Below, piece by piece: positions 8,329 to 16,249 of a stretch of 64,000 nt of DNA. How positions within the stretch are numbered: position 1 is the first letter of the stretch; each line of letters starts with the position of its first letter. The notes below the pieces were generated by a model. The model was not told the origin of the DNA. It did not search any database and saw nothing but the letters and a program-made list of their open reading frames with translations. A program made the position numbers and the translations under genes. Source of the DNA: CAYWEM01 sp964457225 (GTDB lineage: Bacteria; Acidobacteriota; Aminicenantia; UBA2199); NCBI GenBank assembly GCA_964457225.1, contig CAYWEM010000010.1, positions 1 through 64,000 of the forward strand, in the 5' to 3' direction.

Positions 8329-8645
8329 CCCACAAACTGAGAAAAAACACCCGGAGTGGTTTTTTCATCGCCGGATGACAGATCGCTGCAGTAAAAATAC
8401 TGTTTTTCAAAACGCAGGTACCTGGCTAAAAAGGCCGCCCATATAAGCAGAAACATGACTTGCATACCGCACAGCAAGCCCAACAAAAAATTGGGGCATC
8501 CGTTAAAAGCCAGCCAAAGTAATGAAACCGTCATCAGGACCGTGTACCCTACTCCCTGCAGGATCTGACTTTTCATGGATATCTTGAGCTCTTCCAGGCT
8601 GAATTGATTACCTTGAACAACTCTTACGATTTTCCTTTCCATCAT
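8325..8645 (-). CDS. Small membrane protein, first gene of ABC/propeller operon
   Basis: 106 residues, not recognised. N-terminal ~30 residues are soluble (KIVRVVQGNQFSLEELKISM). Two membrane helices follow (VGYTVLMTVSLLWLAFNG, then LLGLLCGMQVMFLLIWAAFL), with a short polar tail. AAGGAG lies 4 and 7 bases before two adjacent ATG codons, so the start is one of these. The stop overlaps the start of the propeller gene. Possible roles include a small subunit or regulator of the ABC system; nothing more can be said. Confidence 0.6.
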   Translation of the reverse strand: MMERKIVRVVQGNQFSLEELKISMKSQILQGVGYTVLMTVSLLWLAFNGCPNFLLGLLCGMQVMFLLIWAAFLARYLRFEKQYFYCSDLSSGDEKTTPGVFSQFVG

Positions 8646-8667
8646 TTATCTCCTTTTCATGAGAAAT

Positions 8668-8696
8668 ATTGTAATTGCGGGCAGGTTGTTTTTCAA
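8668..8696 (-). promoter_or_regulatory. Sigma-70 promoter of the ABC/propeller operon
   Basis: Reading the minus strand: TTGAAA (8691-8696), 17-bp spacer, TACAAT (8668-8673), about 23 bases before the first start codon of the gene at 8645. Confidence 0.6.
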
Positions 8697-8742
8697 GTAA
8701 AAACTACATTTTTTTTAACCGCCGGCAACAAGTAATTACTAT

Positions 8743-9306
8743 TCAGGCCAGAACCGGGCCGACAATTTCCACAGGCAGGTTTTTCAGCAGGAATTCCAGG
8801 CGGGAAAAGAAACCAGCGCGCAGTTTTTCAATTTGCCTGGCTTCCCGGATGGACAGAAACGCCCGGTCGCGGTCCCTGAACCTCTCAGGCTGAACCTGCA
8901 GGGCATACGAATTCAACTGCCTTTCCCAGAACCAGTCGGCGCAGAAAAACTGGATATTTTGCGGATCGAGCCCGGGAATTCCCTGCAGGTTCCGCAGGAG
9001 CTCTCTTCCCGGCTTGCTGTTTTCCAGGCCCAGGGCCAGGTAGGCTATCCGGTATTCCACTTCCGGCGGACCGCAGTCTTCAGCCGGCAGAGACAGCAGG
9101 TTGTGGGGATCTTCGCGGCCCGGGAAGAGGAAATGACCGTAACAGATCTGCAGGGTGAAACAGCAGGGCAGGCGGTTGAAGGCAGTTACCAGTTCCCTGA
9201 CCGGCTCGTCGATTTCACCGGGAACGATTTCCCGCAGAGCCCTGCGTTTCTGGCCCCTGAAATCCGGGTTTTCGACCAGTTCCCGCAATTCAGTATAGGT
9301 TTCCAA
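8743..9306 (-). CDS. Conserved-looking hypothetical protein
   Basis: 187 residues from a TTG start at 9306. No ATG or GTG lies upstream in frame before a stop, and only a weak GGTGGG precedes it. Cytoplasmic, with no signal or membrane segment. A notable motif is CCFTLQICYGHFLFPGR around 48-64; the C-terminal third is helical and charged. Family not recognised. It follows the DUF6530-like gene by 33 bases and is probably in the same transcript. Confidence 0.5.
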   Translation of the reverse strand: METYTELRELVENPDFRGQKRRALREIVPGEIDEPVRELVTAFNRLPCCFTLQICYGHFLFPGREDPHNLLSLPAEDCGPPEVEYRIAYLALGLENSKPGRELLRNLQGIPGLDPQNIQFFCADWFWERQLNSYALQVQPERFRDRDRAFLSIREARQIEKLRAGFFSRLEFLLKNLPVEIVGPVLA

Positions 9307-9339
9307 TTCCCACCATTCTTCAGCTCCGATGCGGCTTCT

Positions 9340-9822
9340 TCAAAAAATCCCGAGTTCCCTGAACAACCGGGCCAGAGTGTTCAGGCGCTCACTGATGATT
9401 TCATCGTCCTGGTGCAGGCAGGAATCGAATAGCCCGATATCCTCGGCCAGGTGCGGATTCTCCGTACAGAGGGCCACGTTCATGGCTCCGCCCTGCAGTC
9501 CGATGCGATCTATGCCCGGTTTTTCCTTGAAATCGATCTTCTTTTGATAATACTCTTCCTGAAAGTAAAGCTTGGTCCGGCAGATCAGGATGGCCAGGTC
9601 AAGAACCCGATGCAACGGCAGTTCTTCCGACTGCCTGGACCATTTTTCACCTGTGTGGCGCCAGATTTTGGCCGAGATATCAACCCGGCCCCGGTCATTC
9701 CATTGGGCCAGGCCCAGGGATAAGCCCTTGGCATCTGTATTCCTGGCGAATCGGCCGTCGATGCAATCGTATTCTTCGGAGACGACCACCGGCTTGTGTT
9801 TCAAAGCACTTGGAATTTTCAT
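9340..9822 (-). CDS. DUF6530-like hypothetical protein
   Basis: 160 residues from the ATG at 9822, preferred over the upstream ATG at 9840 because AAGGAG lies 6 bases before it. The sequence carries KPVVVSEEYDCIDGRFARNT and GLAQWNDRGRVDISAKIWRH, which I associate with DUF6530, a small uncharacterised family; this is recollection and not checked. No membrane segment. It is the first gene after a promoter with an operator-like repeat (9861-9883), so expression is probably regulated. Confidence 0.65.
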   Translation of the reverse strand: MKIPSALKHKPVVVSEEYDCIDGRFARNTDAKGLSLGLAQWNDRGRVDISAKIWRHTGEKWSRQSEELPLHRVLDLAILICRTKLYFQEEYYQKKIDFKEKPGIDRIGLQGGAMNVALCTENPHLAEDIGLFDSCLHQDDEIISERLNTLARLFRELGIF

Positions 9823-9860
9823 TTTCAACTCCTTCTGCAAACTTCATTGCGATATGGCAA

Positions 9861-9894
9861 TTAGTAGTTTACTAATTTACTAAACCACTGTCAA
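9861..9894 (-). promoter_or_regulatory. Promoter with overlapping operator-like repeats
   Basis: Minus-strand TTGACA (9889-9894), 17-bp spacer, TAAACT (9866-9871). Over the -10 box and spacer lies TTAGTA-GTT-TACTAA (9861-9875), a perfect 6-3-6 inverted repeat. Beyond it the octamer TTTACTAA occurs twice in tandem (9868-9875 and 9876-9883). This arrangement is typical of a repressor-binding site; the regulator is unknown and not in the window. Confidence 0.5.
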
Positions 9895-10037
9895 GAAAAA
9901 AAACCACCTTTATTTTCCTGCAAGTTTTTTTCCCCGAATTGCACAGGCCTCACTTTTTCAAATCGGGCCGGGAAATCTTCGGGATTACCGCATGCCCGGC
10001 CGGCAAACACCGTCAAATCAGCCTGCCGAGAGGCGAC

Positions 10038-10568
10038 TCAACCAAGTTCGGCCAGGCACCTCTTCCAGGTTTTGATATGCCCGTCCTCGTCGGCCTGGTC
10101 CTTGGCAATGGTCTCCCGGGTGGCTTCGTCCCAGTCAGCGGCCTGGAGCAATTCCGCGTAATGCTGAACCGCCTTGCTTTCAACGAAAATCCCGGTTTTC
10201 AGCACTGCTTTGCGCCCCAGCAGGCGTGAACCGAAACCGAAAGTAAAACCGACCAGCCACCAGGCCCAGCGCAGCGGACTGGGCCGCAGTCCGTACTCGT
10301 AGAGCTTGACCGCGAAATCCTGCACGTGAGTCATCTCGTTGCACATGGCGGCTATCAGTTCCCGGTTCAGCGGCTCGGAACTCTTGCTGATCTGGAAGCG
10401 ATAGGTATTGACCGCCATGATCTCAAGTGAATGCAGCGTGCGCAGGGCTTTCCTGACCGCGGCCCGGGCCGCCGGTTTCAGCTCGCGGCCCCGCAGGGTT
10501 ATTTCATCGTGCCTGATCTCCGGCCGCAGGATCGATACGTCGTATTTTTTTTCGCTTGTTTCGCTCAA
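10038..10568 (-). CDS. Coq7-like ferritin-fold di-iron protein
   Basis: 176 residues from a TTG start at 10568, placed by AGGAGG 5 bases upstream. Four helices bring the carboxylate/His ligands expected of a di-iron site: LHSLEIMAVNTY, then ExxH in NEMTHVQDF, then the Glu of FVESKAVQHY, then ExxH in DEDGHIKTW. This is the pattern of demethoxyubiquinone hydroxylase (Coq7) and its relatives. A hydrophobic WAWWLVGFTFGFGSRLL segment between the halves could touch the membrane. No quinone biosynthesis genes are adjacent, so the substrate is open. Confidence 0.7.
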   Translation of the reverse strand: MSETSEKKYDVSILRPEIRHDEITLRGRELKPAARAAVRKALRTLHSLEIMAVNTYRFQISKSSEPLNRELIAAMCNEMTHVQDFAVKLYEYGLRPSPLRWAWWLVGFTFGFGSRLLGRKAVLKTGIFVESKAVQHYAELLQAADWDEATRETIAKDQADEDGHIKTWKRCLAELG

Positions 10569-10757
10569 TTGTTCCTCCTGCCCAGCATGGACTGAACTCT
10601 TGAATACATATTAAACAATTCAGTTTTACAACGGCTTGATCACCCGAGATTTTCCCCCAGAGTTTTTCCAACTGAACAATAAATTCGTTTATGCTCATTG
10701 TCGTTTCCGAATCGCACAGTCAAATGTTCAGTTTTCCCATTTTTCTCTTTCGCTTGT

Positions 10758-11036
10758 TTAAAAGCAGGTGATGGTGATCCGGCCGGAAAAAGCGATCTGC
10801 AGTTTGACCGGAAAAGCAAAACGGATGTTGCAGATCCGGCTCTGTTCCTCGGACAGTTGCAGGAAAACGTTGCGCGCTTCAAATGACTTTCCGGAACTTA
10901 CCAGTTCGACTCCCTCGACTCCGCTGTAACTCAGGCGGACGTTCTGCCCGCGGCGGTTGAGGGCTTCGATAACGTAGTCTCCGCCGCCCGCATTCTGAAC
11001 GTAAAGCAATTCCACTTCGTAAATCATTTCATTCAT
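10758..11036 (-). CDS. Small hypothetical protein
   Basis: 92 residues; AAGGAGG 8 bases before the ATG at 11036 supports both the gene and its start. Mostly beta-strand prediction (YEVELLYVQ, YVIEALNRRGQNVRLSYSG), with no signal or membrane segment. Not recognised. It has its own promoter (11120-11148) and stands alone between galK and the Coq7-like gene. Confidence 0.5.
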   Translation of the reverse strand: MNEMIYEVELLYVQNAGGGDYVIEALNRRGQNVRLSYSGVEGVELVSSGKSFEARNVFLQLSEEQSRICNIRFAFPVKLQIAFSGRITITCF

Positions 11037-11119
11037 GATGATGCCCTCCTTGACCTTTCATTCGGCTTGTCAAACGACCGGGCATGAATGAAGGAAGAAA
11101 TGATATCCGTCATGGGTTG

Positions 11120-11148
11120 ATGATAAGGCGGGAACAGCCTGATGTCAA
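11120..11148 (-). promoter_or_regulatory. Sigma-70 promoter of the small gene at 11036
   Basis: Minus strand TTGACA (11143-11148), 17-bp spacer, TATCAT (11120-11125). Leader about 75 nt. Confidence 0.6.
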
Positions 11149-11177
11149 ATCAGTCTGAATTCAAAAAGGTCCGGCAC

Positions 11178-11272
11178 GCGCCGCATGTGATTTTTCAAGA
11201 TTTGACCCCCATCTTGTGGGTGCCCGCGCCGCATGTGATTTTTCAAGATTTGACCCCCATCTTGTGGGTGCC
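11178..11272. repeat. Tandem 48-bp duplication of the galK 3' end
   Basis: Bases 11178-11224 and 11226-11272 are identical over 47 bases (period 48). The 11226-11272 copy contains the last codons and the stop of galK; the other copy is non-coding and directly downstream. Each unit contains CAAGAT, a 9-base loop and ATCTTG, so the transcript would carry two identical hairpins, the first overlapping the stop codon. Confidence 0.9.
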
Positions 11273-12418
11273 GCCGGTGATGTTGACGGGATAGAAAAGC
11301 GGTTCGCGGCCGAATCCGGCCCGGAACCTGCGGCTCAGCACTTCCCGGAATTCCGCGGCTGAGCTTTCCTCCACCAGGTTGATGCTGCAGCCGGCGAAGC
11401 CCCCGCCCATCAGGCGCGCGCCGAGCGCCAGGCCGCTTTCACGCGCAGTCTCGACCAGCAGGTCCAGCTCCGGGCAACTGATCTCGAAATCATCGCGCAT
11501 GCCGGCGTGGGCTTCGAACATCAGCGCACCGAAAGCGCCAAGTTCATCGGCCTGCAGCAGGCGGCAGGCTTCCAGCAGGCGGGCGTTTTCCCGGATCACG
11601 TAATCGGCGCGGCGGAATGCAACCGGCTCCAGCCGGTCCCGGACCGCCCCCAGCATTTCCAGGTCGGCGTCGCGCAGGCTTTTAACCTGCCGTCCGGATT
11701 CGGCCAACACGGCCACCGCCTGTTCACATTGCCGGCGGCGCAAATTGTATTCCGAGGAGGCATGGGCGTGCCTGATCCTGGAATCAACCAGCCAAATCCG
11801 GTGTTTTTCGAAATGCAGGGGGACCGCTTCCCAGTCCAGGGAGCGGCAATCCAGTCTCAGGGCGCAACCCGGACGGCCGAAGATGTTGATGAACTGGTCC
11901 ATGATGCCGCAACGCATGCCGACGTACTCGTTTTCGGCGGCCCGGGCGATTATGACCAGTTCCAGGGGCTCCAGACGCAGGCCGAACAGTTCATTGAGGC
12001 CGAAAGCCAGGCCCGCTTCCAGGGCAGCCGAGGAAGAAAGGCCGGCGCCGATGGGGATATCGCCTCCGAAAACGCAGTTGAAGCCACGCAGTTCATGCCC
12101 CCGTTTTTGCAGCTGGTCCAGGACGCCGAGCAGATAATTGGGCCAGCCGGCCGCGGCGGGCTTGAAAGAATTGATCCGGAATTCATGACTCTCGTTGAGA
12201 TCCAGGGCCCGCAGGCGGCAGTAATCGTCCCCGGAAGGGGCCAGGGCGAAGCAGATGGCCTTGTCGATGGCCGCCGGCAGCACGAAGCCCTCGTTGTAAT
12301 CGGTATGCTCCCCCAGCAGGTTGATGCGCCCCGGGGAAACCACCAGCATGGGCTTTTCCCCGAAAATCCGTCCGAACTCCCGGTTGACATCTTCCAGGCG
12401 GTTTTCCATTTTCATCAC
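11243..12418 (-). CDS. galK: Galactokinase
   Basis: About 391 residues; phosphorylates galactose to galactose-1-phosphate with ATP in the cytoplasm (Leloir pathway). The galactokinase signature SPGRINLLGEHTDYN is at 28-42, the GHMP ATP loop GAGLSSSAALE near 125 and the C-terminal GHMP motif MGGGFAGC near 345. The start is one of a GTG at 12418, an ATG at 12415 (TGATG overlap with the symporter stop) or an ATG at 12409 with GGTGAT upstream. It is last in the galactoside operon after the sugar symporter. Its final 10 codons are repeated just downstream (see 11178). Confidence 0.95.
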   Translation of the reverse strand: MMKMENRLEDVNREFGRIFGEKPMLVVSPGRINLLGEHTDYNEGFVLPAAIDKAICFALAPSGDDYCRLRALDLNESHEFRINSFKPAAAGWPNYLLGVLDQLQKRGHELRGFNCVFGGDIPIGAGLSSSAALEAGLAFGLNELFGLRLEPLELVIIARAAENEYVGMRCGIMDQFINIFGRPGCALRLDCRSLDWEAVPLHFEKHRIWLVDSRIRHAHASSEYNLRRRQCEQAVAVLAESGRQVKSLRDADLEMLGAVRDRLEPVAFRRADYVIRENARLLEACRLLQADELGAFGALMFEAHAGMRDDFEISCPELDLLVETARESGLALGARLMGGGFAGCSINLVEESSAAEFREVLSRRFRAGFGREPLFYPVNITGGTHKMGVKS

Positions 12419-13989
12419 CAGAAAAGAACGTACAGGGCGGCCAGGATGCCGGCGATACCCAGGGAGCCGGCGGCGAAAACTCCATCGGTTTTAAACAGCT
12501 GTTTTTCGTACTTGATGGCCTTGGGGTCATCGCCTTTGCCGGCCAGCATGGTCAGCAGCACCACCAGGAAGCACAGGAGCAGAAAGATATAGCCCATGCG
12601 GTCCAGGAAAGCCATGCCGGGGAAAAGCAGTTTGAAACCCAATGACAGGGGGATGGTCAGCACGGCGGCCCAGAGCGCGGAATCGGCCGTGGCCTTCTTC
12701 CAGAACAGGCCCAGGATGAAAATGGCCAGGATACCCGGGCTGACAAAACCGGTGAATTCCTGGATAAACTGGAAAGCCTGGTCCAGGGTGCGCAGGTTGG
12801 GAGCGATCAGCACGGCCGTCACCAGGGCGGCCAGGCTGGAAATACGGCCCGTGCGCACCAGTTGTTTTTCCGAGGCGTCCTTCTTCAGCAACTGCTTGTA
12901 GATGTCCATGGAAAAAATGGTGGCCGTGCTGTTCATCATGGAACTCAGCGAGGAGACGATGGCCGCTACCAGGGCGGCGAAAGCCGCGCCTTTCAGGCCG
13001 ACGGGCACAAAGGAAGTGAGCAGCCAGGGATAGGCTTCATCCGGCCTGATACTCAGGCCGCCCTGCTGGTGCAGCAGGTAAGCGGCAATGCCGGGCACGA
13101 CCACGATCAGGGGCATGAGGATCTTGAGATAACCGGCGAACATGACTCCCCGCTGGGCTTCCTTGATGTTTTTTGCGGCCAGGGCGCGCTGGGTGATGTA
13201 CTGGTTGCAGCCCCAGTAGAAGAGGTTGGCGATCCACATGCCGCCGAGCAGGACCCCCAGCCCGGGCAGATCCTTGTAATTGGGATGCGATTTGTCCAGG
13301 ATCATGTTGAATTTTTCCGGGGCCCTCTGCAGCAGTTCACTGAAGCCGGCGATCACTCCGCCGCCCCCGGAGATGGCGTTCAGGGCCACCAGGGTGGTGA
13401 TCAGGCCGCCGCCGACCAGGAAAACAACCTGGACCACGTCGGTCCAGGCCACGGCTTTCAGCCCGCCGTAAATACTGTAGACGGCCGCGAAAAGTGCTAT
13501 GCCCAGGATGCCGTAAACCAGGTCCACGCCCATGATGGTCCTCAGGCTGAGCGCCCCGAGGTAGAGTACCGAGGTCAGGTTGACGAAAACGTAAACCAGC
13601 AGCCAGAAAACAGCCAGGCTGGTACGCACCCGGCGGTCATACCTGATTTCCAGGAACTGGGGCATGGTGAAAATCCCCTCTTTCAGGAAAATCGGCAGGA
13701 AGAACTTACCGACTATTATCAGGGTGATGGCCGCCATCCACTCGTAGGAGGCTATGGCAAGGCCGATGACGTAACCGGAACCGGACATGCCGATGAACTG
13801 CTCGGCGGAGATGTTCGAGGCGATCAGCGAGGCGCCGATGGCCCACCAGGGCAGGGCCTTGCCGGCCAGGAAATAGTCGGCCGCGTTCTTCTGGTGCCCC
13901 TTCTTTTCCCTTGATATGAAGAGCCCAAGGAATATGATGAAAGCGATGTAGCCGAAGAAAACGACGAAATCAAGGCTGGAAAATCTCAT
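12415..13989 (-). CDS. Sodium/sugar symporter (SSS family, SGLT-like)
   Basis: 524 residues from the ATG at 13989, chosen because GGAGG lies 5 bases upstream; ten further codons upstream are open. About 13-14 membrane segments. SSS/SGLT motifs include SLIASNISAEQFIGMSG near the N-terminus, the GGLKAVAWTDVVQ region and AALVAAIVSSLSSMMNSTAT, which holds the Na2-site Ser residues. It overlaps galK by 1-4 bases, which argues that galactose or a galactose-containing sugar is the substrate (inference). Confidence 0.88.
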   Translation of the reverse strand: MRFSSLDFVVFFGYIAFIIFLGLFISREKKGHQKNAADYFLAGKALPWWAIGASLIASNISAEQFIGMSGSGYVIGLAIASYEWMAAITLIIVGKFFLPIFLKEGIFTMPQFLEIRYDRRVRTSLAVFWLLVYVFVNLTSVLYLGALSLRTIMGVDLVYGILGIALFAAVYSIYGGLKAVAWTDVVQVVFLVGGGLITTLVALNAISGGGGVIAGFSELLQRAPEKFNMILDKSHPNYKDLPGLGVLLGGMWIANLFYWGCNQYITQRALAAKNIKEAQRGVMFAGYLKILMPLIVVVPGIAAYLLHQQGGLSIRPDEAYPWLLTSFVPVGLKGAAFAALVAAIVSSLSSMMNSTATIFSMDIYKQLLKKDASEKQLVRTGRISSLAALVTAVLIAPNLRTLDQAFQFIQEFTGFVSPGILAIFILGLFWKKATADSALWAAVLTIPLSLGFKLLFPGMAFLDRMGYIFLLLCFLVVLLTMLAGKGDDPKAIKYEKQLFKTDGVFAAGSLGIAGILAALYVLFW

Positions 13990-14052
13990 GAACACCTCCA
14001 AGCGAAGTATCGGCCTCAAGCCGGCCTGAATGTCCTTTTCCGGTTTTCAATT

Positions 14053-16236
14053 TCATTCAGATCTGTACCTTTCGATCAGGATCCGGGCCATTATGGCGTC
14101 CCAGATGTAGTTTGACGGCGCGTTCAGCACGTCGTTGTCCGGGCTGTAGGATTCCCAGAAATTGTGATTTTTCGATAGCTGGGTGCTGACCGCCAGCATG
14201 AGTTTATCGGCCAGTTCATCAGCGATCCCATGATAGCCGTAAATGCGCAGGCCGTCAATGACCAGGTAATTCCAGAGCAGCCAGACCGGGCCGTTCCACT
14301 TGCAGCAGTAATCAACGTAAGGACTGTACCATTCGTCGTCGGCGGCCAGGGTAGGCACTCCGTACCTGCGCCAGAACTTGTCCGGGTCAAGCAGTTTGGC
14401 CGCCAGTATTTCAGCCCGTTCCGGCGTCGCCGCCCCGGCCCAGAGCGGCAGGAAACCGATGATTTCTTCGCGGCGCAGGTCGCGGGTCAGGTACATGAAG
14501 CTGTGATCATCCCGGTTTACCGAAAAGTAGAATTGCTTTTCCTCGTCCCACATGTACCTGTTTATAAGCGCGGCCGTTTTATCGGCCTTTTCCCGCCATT
14601 TCCGGGCCTCCCTCCTCTTGCCCAGGGCTTCGGCCATGGCCGAAAGCGAACGCATTTCCTTGACCATCATCAGGCTCAGGTCCAGGCATTCCAGGTCATC
14701 GGAGATGTCTTCCTTGTCCACGCTCAGGTGGCGTTCGGGAGAAACCTGAAAAACCGCGTTGTACCAGTCGCGCACGTTTTCGATCAAGCCGTAGGGCCCC
14801 CATTCGAACAGGCCGTCCCGGTCCAGGTCACGGTTTTTGATCAGCCAGTCAGCGTACCTGCTGCCTCCGGCATAAGCTTCGGCCAGGAACCTGCGGTCGC
14901 CGCTTATCCGGAATATCTCCCAGTTGATCCAGCTGAAAAAGGGTGCCGAGGTAGTGGACATTTCCCGGTTCAGGTACTTGCTGAAATGCGGGTAATCCTG
15001 CAGGCCCCGTGGGCCGTGCCGGTAGGCGATCAGGCCGTCGCGGCGCTGCTGCTCAAGGTAAACCCGCTGGGAATCCTGGGCGGAACGAGGGTCAAGCCAG
15101 GCATAAGCCAGCATGGTCAGGGACTCGTGCAAAACCTGGTGGCCATGGCCCCAGCCCCAGAGAGGTTCACGGGAAAAGACGTAGAAATTGTAACTGGTCT
15201 GCCCCGAGGGCGGCAGCATGCAGCCCCGGGCCAGGTTGAAGGCGCCGAGGTAAACCAGCTTCTCCGCCTCGGTGGGGAAATCCGGTCGCGGGATCCCGGC
15301 GAAGAGCTTTTCGTTGGCAGCCACGAAAGCCTGCAGGGATGTGTTTTTCAGACTGTTGATCTGCGCCAGCAAGGTCCGGGGATCCTCTTCGTGGTCCTGC
15401 CAGCCGCGGAAAAACTTCAGGGTTTTTTCTTCTCCCGGCTGCAGGCTGAACTTGCCGTGCAGGGCCAGGTAGGAGGCTCGGCCCTGCCGCTCCAGGTTAA
15501 GCCGGTCATTGCGGTCCCTGGCGTAGAAATCGGTCTTGACGATGTTGTAGAAAGCGCCGAAACTGCCCTGGTATGCGCCATGTGAATAAAGATCGAAATC
15601 AGCCGCGAAAACATTCCTGATCCTGGTCGGATATGGGTGTTTCTCGGAAAGCGAACTGATCAGGCGGTAAAGAGACTCATCGTGCAAAGCCAGGTAAGCA
15701 CTGCTTTCCGCATCAAAGCCGGCAATTTCCAGGGCCTCGTCGCCCAGCTCCAGCACCGGGTATATTTCCACATCCTGCACGGTTTGAGCCAGGTTTTTAA
15801 GGTGCAGGCCGACCACGGCCAGGCCGGAACTGTACACCAGGAAAGTCTCCTGCACGGCGAGACCCGGGAAAGGCTGGTACTCCGTGACGGCCAGGTCGGG
15901 GAATGAAGCCTTGACCCTCGGTTTTTCATGGTAATCGGCCAGGCTTTCGATCACCACCTGGTTGACTTTCCAGTAGGTGAAAATGCGGCCGGACTGGTCG
16001 GAAGAGTAGTTCAGCGGCAGGCAGCCGGAGTAGTAGTCCATTTTGTAAGCCTTGTCGCCGTAAAGCCGGGAGCGCTCCATGGCCGCGGCGTAAGTGGTGT
16101 ACAGGGGATCGCCGGCGGCCGCGTCAATCTGCAGGTAGGGATCTCGCAACTGCATTTTTTCAGCGGCCGGACCGATGACTGCAAGCAGGCAGTAAAGCGC
16201 CAGGAGCAACAAAAGCTTTCTTGGAGTCAGTTTCAT
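14053..16236 (-). CDS. Secreted MGH1-like / GH63-type glycoside hydrolase
   Basis: 727 residues with a signal peptide (LLLLLALYCLLAVIGPAA). An N-terminal beta-rich domain is followed by an (alpha/alpha)6 barrel from about residue 290. Barrel motifs resemble mannosylglycerate hydrolase-like and GH63/GH37 enzymes: RDGLFEWGPYGLIENVRDWY, the SDDLECLDLSLMMVKEM helix and YGVPTLAADDEWYSP followed by KWNGPVWLLWNYLVIDGL. The acidic residues in those motifs are candidate catalytic residues. It lies 13 bases from the upstream GH, so it is in the same operon. Exact sugar specificity cannot be read; an alpha-linked disaccharide or side chain is plausible. Confidence 0.75.
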   Translation of the reverse strand: MKLTPRKLLLLLALYCLLAVIGPAAEKMQLRDPYLQIDAAAGDPLYTTYAAAMERSRLYGDKAYKMDYYSGCLPLNYSSDQSGRIFTYWKVNQVVIESLADYHEKPRVKASFPDLAVTEYQPFPGLAVQETFLVYSSGLAVVGLHLKNLAQTVQDVEIYPVLELGDEALEIAGFDAESSAYLALHDESLYRLISSLSEKHPYPTRIRNVFAADFDLYSHGAYQGSFGAFYNIVKTDFYARDRNDRLNLERQGRASYLALHGKFSLQPGEEKTLKFFRGWQDHEEDPRTLLAQINSLKNTSLQAFVAANEKLFAGIPRPDFPTEAEKLVYLGAFNLARGCMLPPSGQTSYNFYVFSREPLWGWGHGHQVLHESLTMLAYAWLDPRSAQDSQRVYLEQQRRDGLIAYRHGPRGLQDYPHFSKYLNREMSTTSAPFFSWINWEIFRISGDRRFLAEAYAGGSRYADWLIKNRDLDRDGLFEWGPYGLIENVRDWYNAVFQVSPERHLSVDKEDISDDLECLDLSLMMVKEMRSLSAMAEALGKRREARKWREKADKTAALINRYMWDEEKQFYFSVNRDDHSFMYLTRDLRREEIIGFLPLWAGAATPERAEILAAKLLDPDKFWRRYGVPTLAADDEWYSPYVDYCCKWNGPVWLLWNYLVIDGLRIYGYHGIADELADKLMLAVSTQLSKNHNFWESYSPDNDVLNAPSNYIWDAIMARILIERYRSE

Positions 16237-16249
16237 TTTCTTCTCCGTG

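Noticed and set aside
10504..10882. Two short minus frames between the Coq7-like gene and the gene at 11036
   Set aside because: They overlap better-supported genes, lack ribosome sites and show no motif.
11507..12592. 361-codon frame opposite galK
   Set aside because: GHMP-kinase motifs lie on the minus strand; the plus frame reads across two real genes.
14230..15585. 451-codon frame opposite the MGH1-like glycosidase
   Set aside because: Antisense frame kept open by high GC; protein has no recognisable domain while the opposite strand encodes a coherent enzyme.
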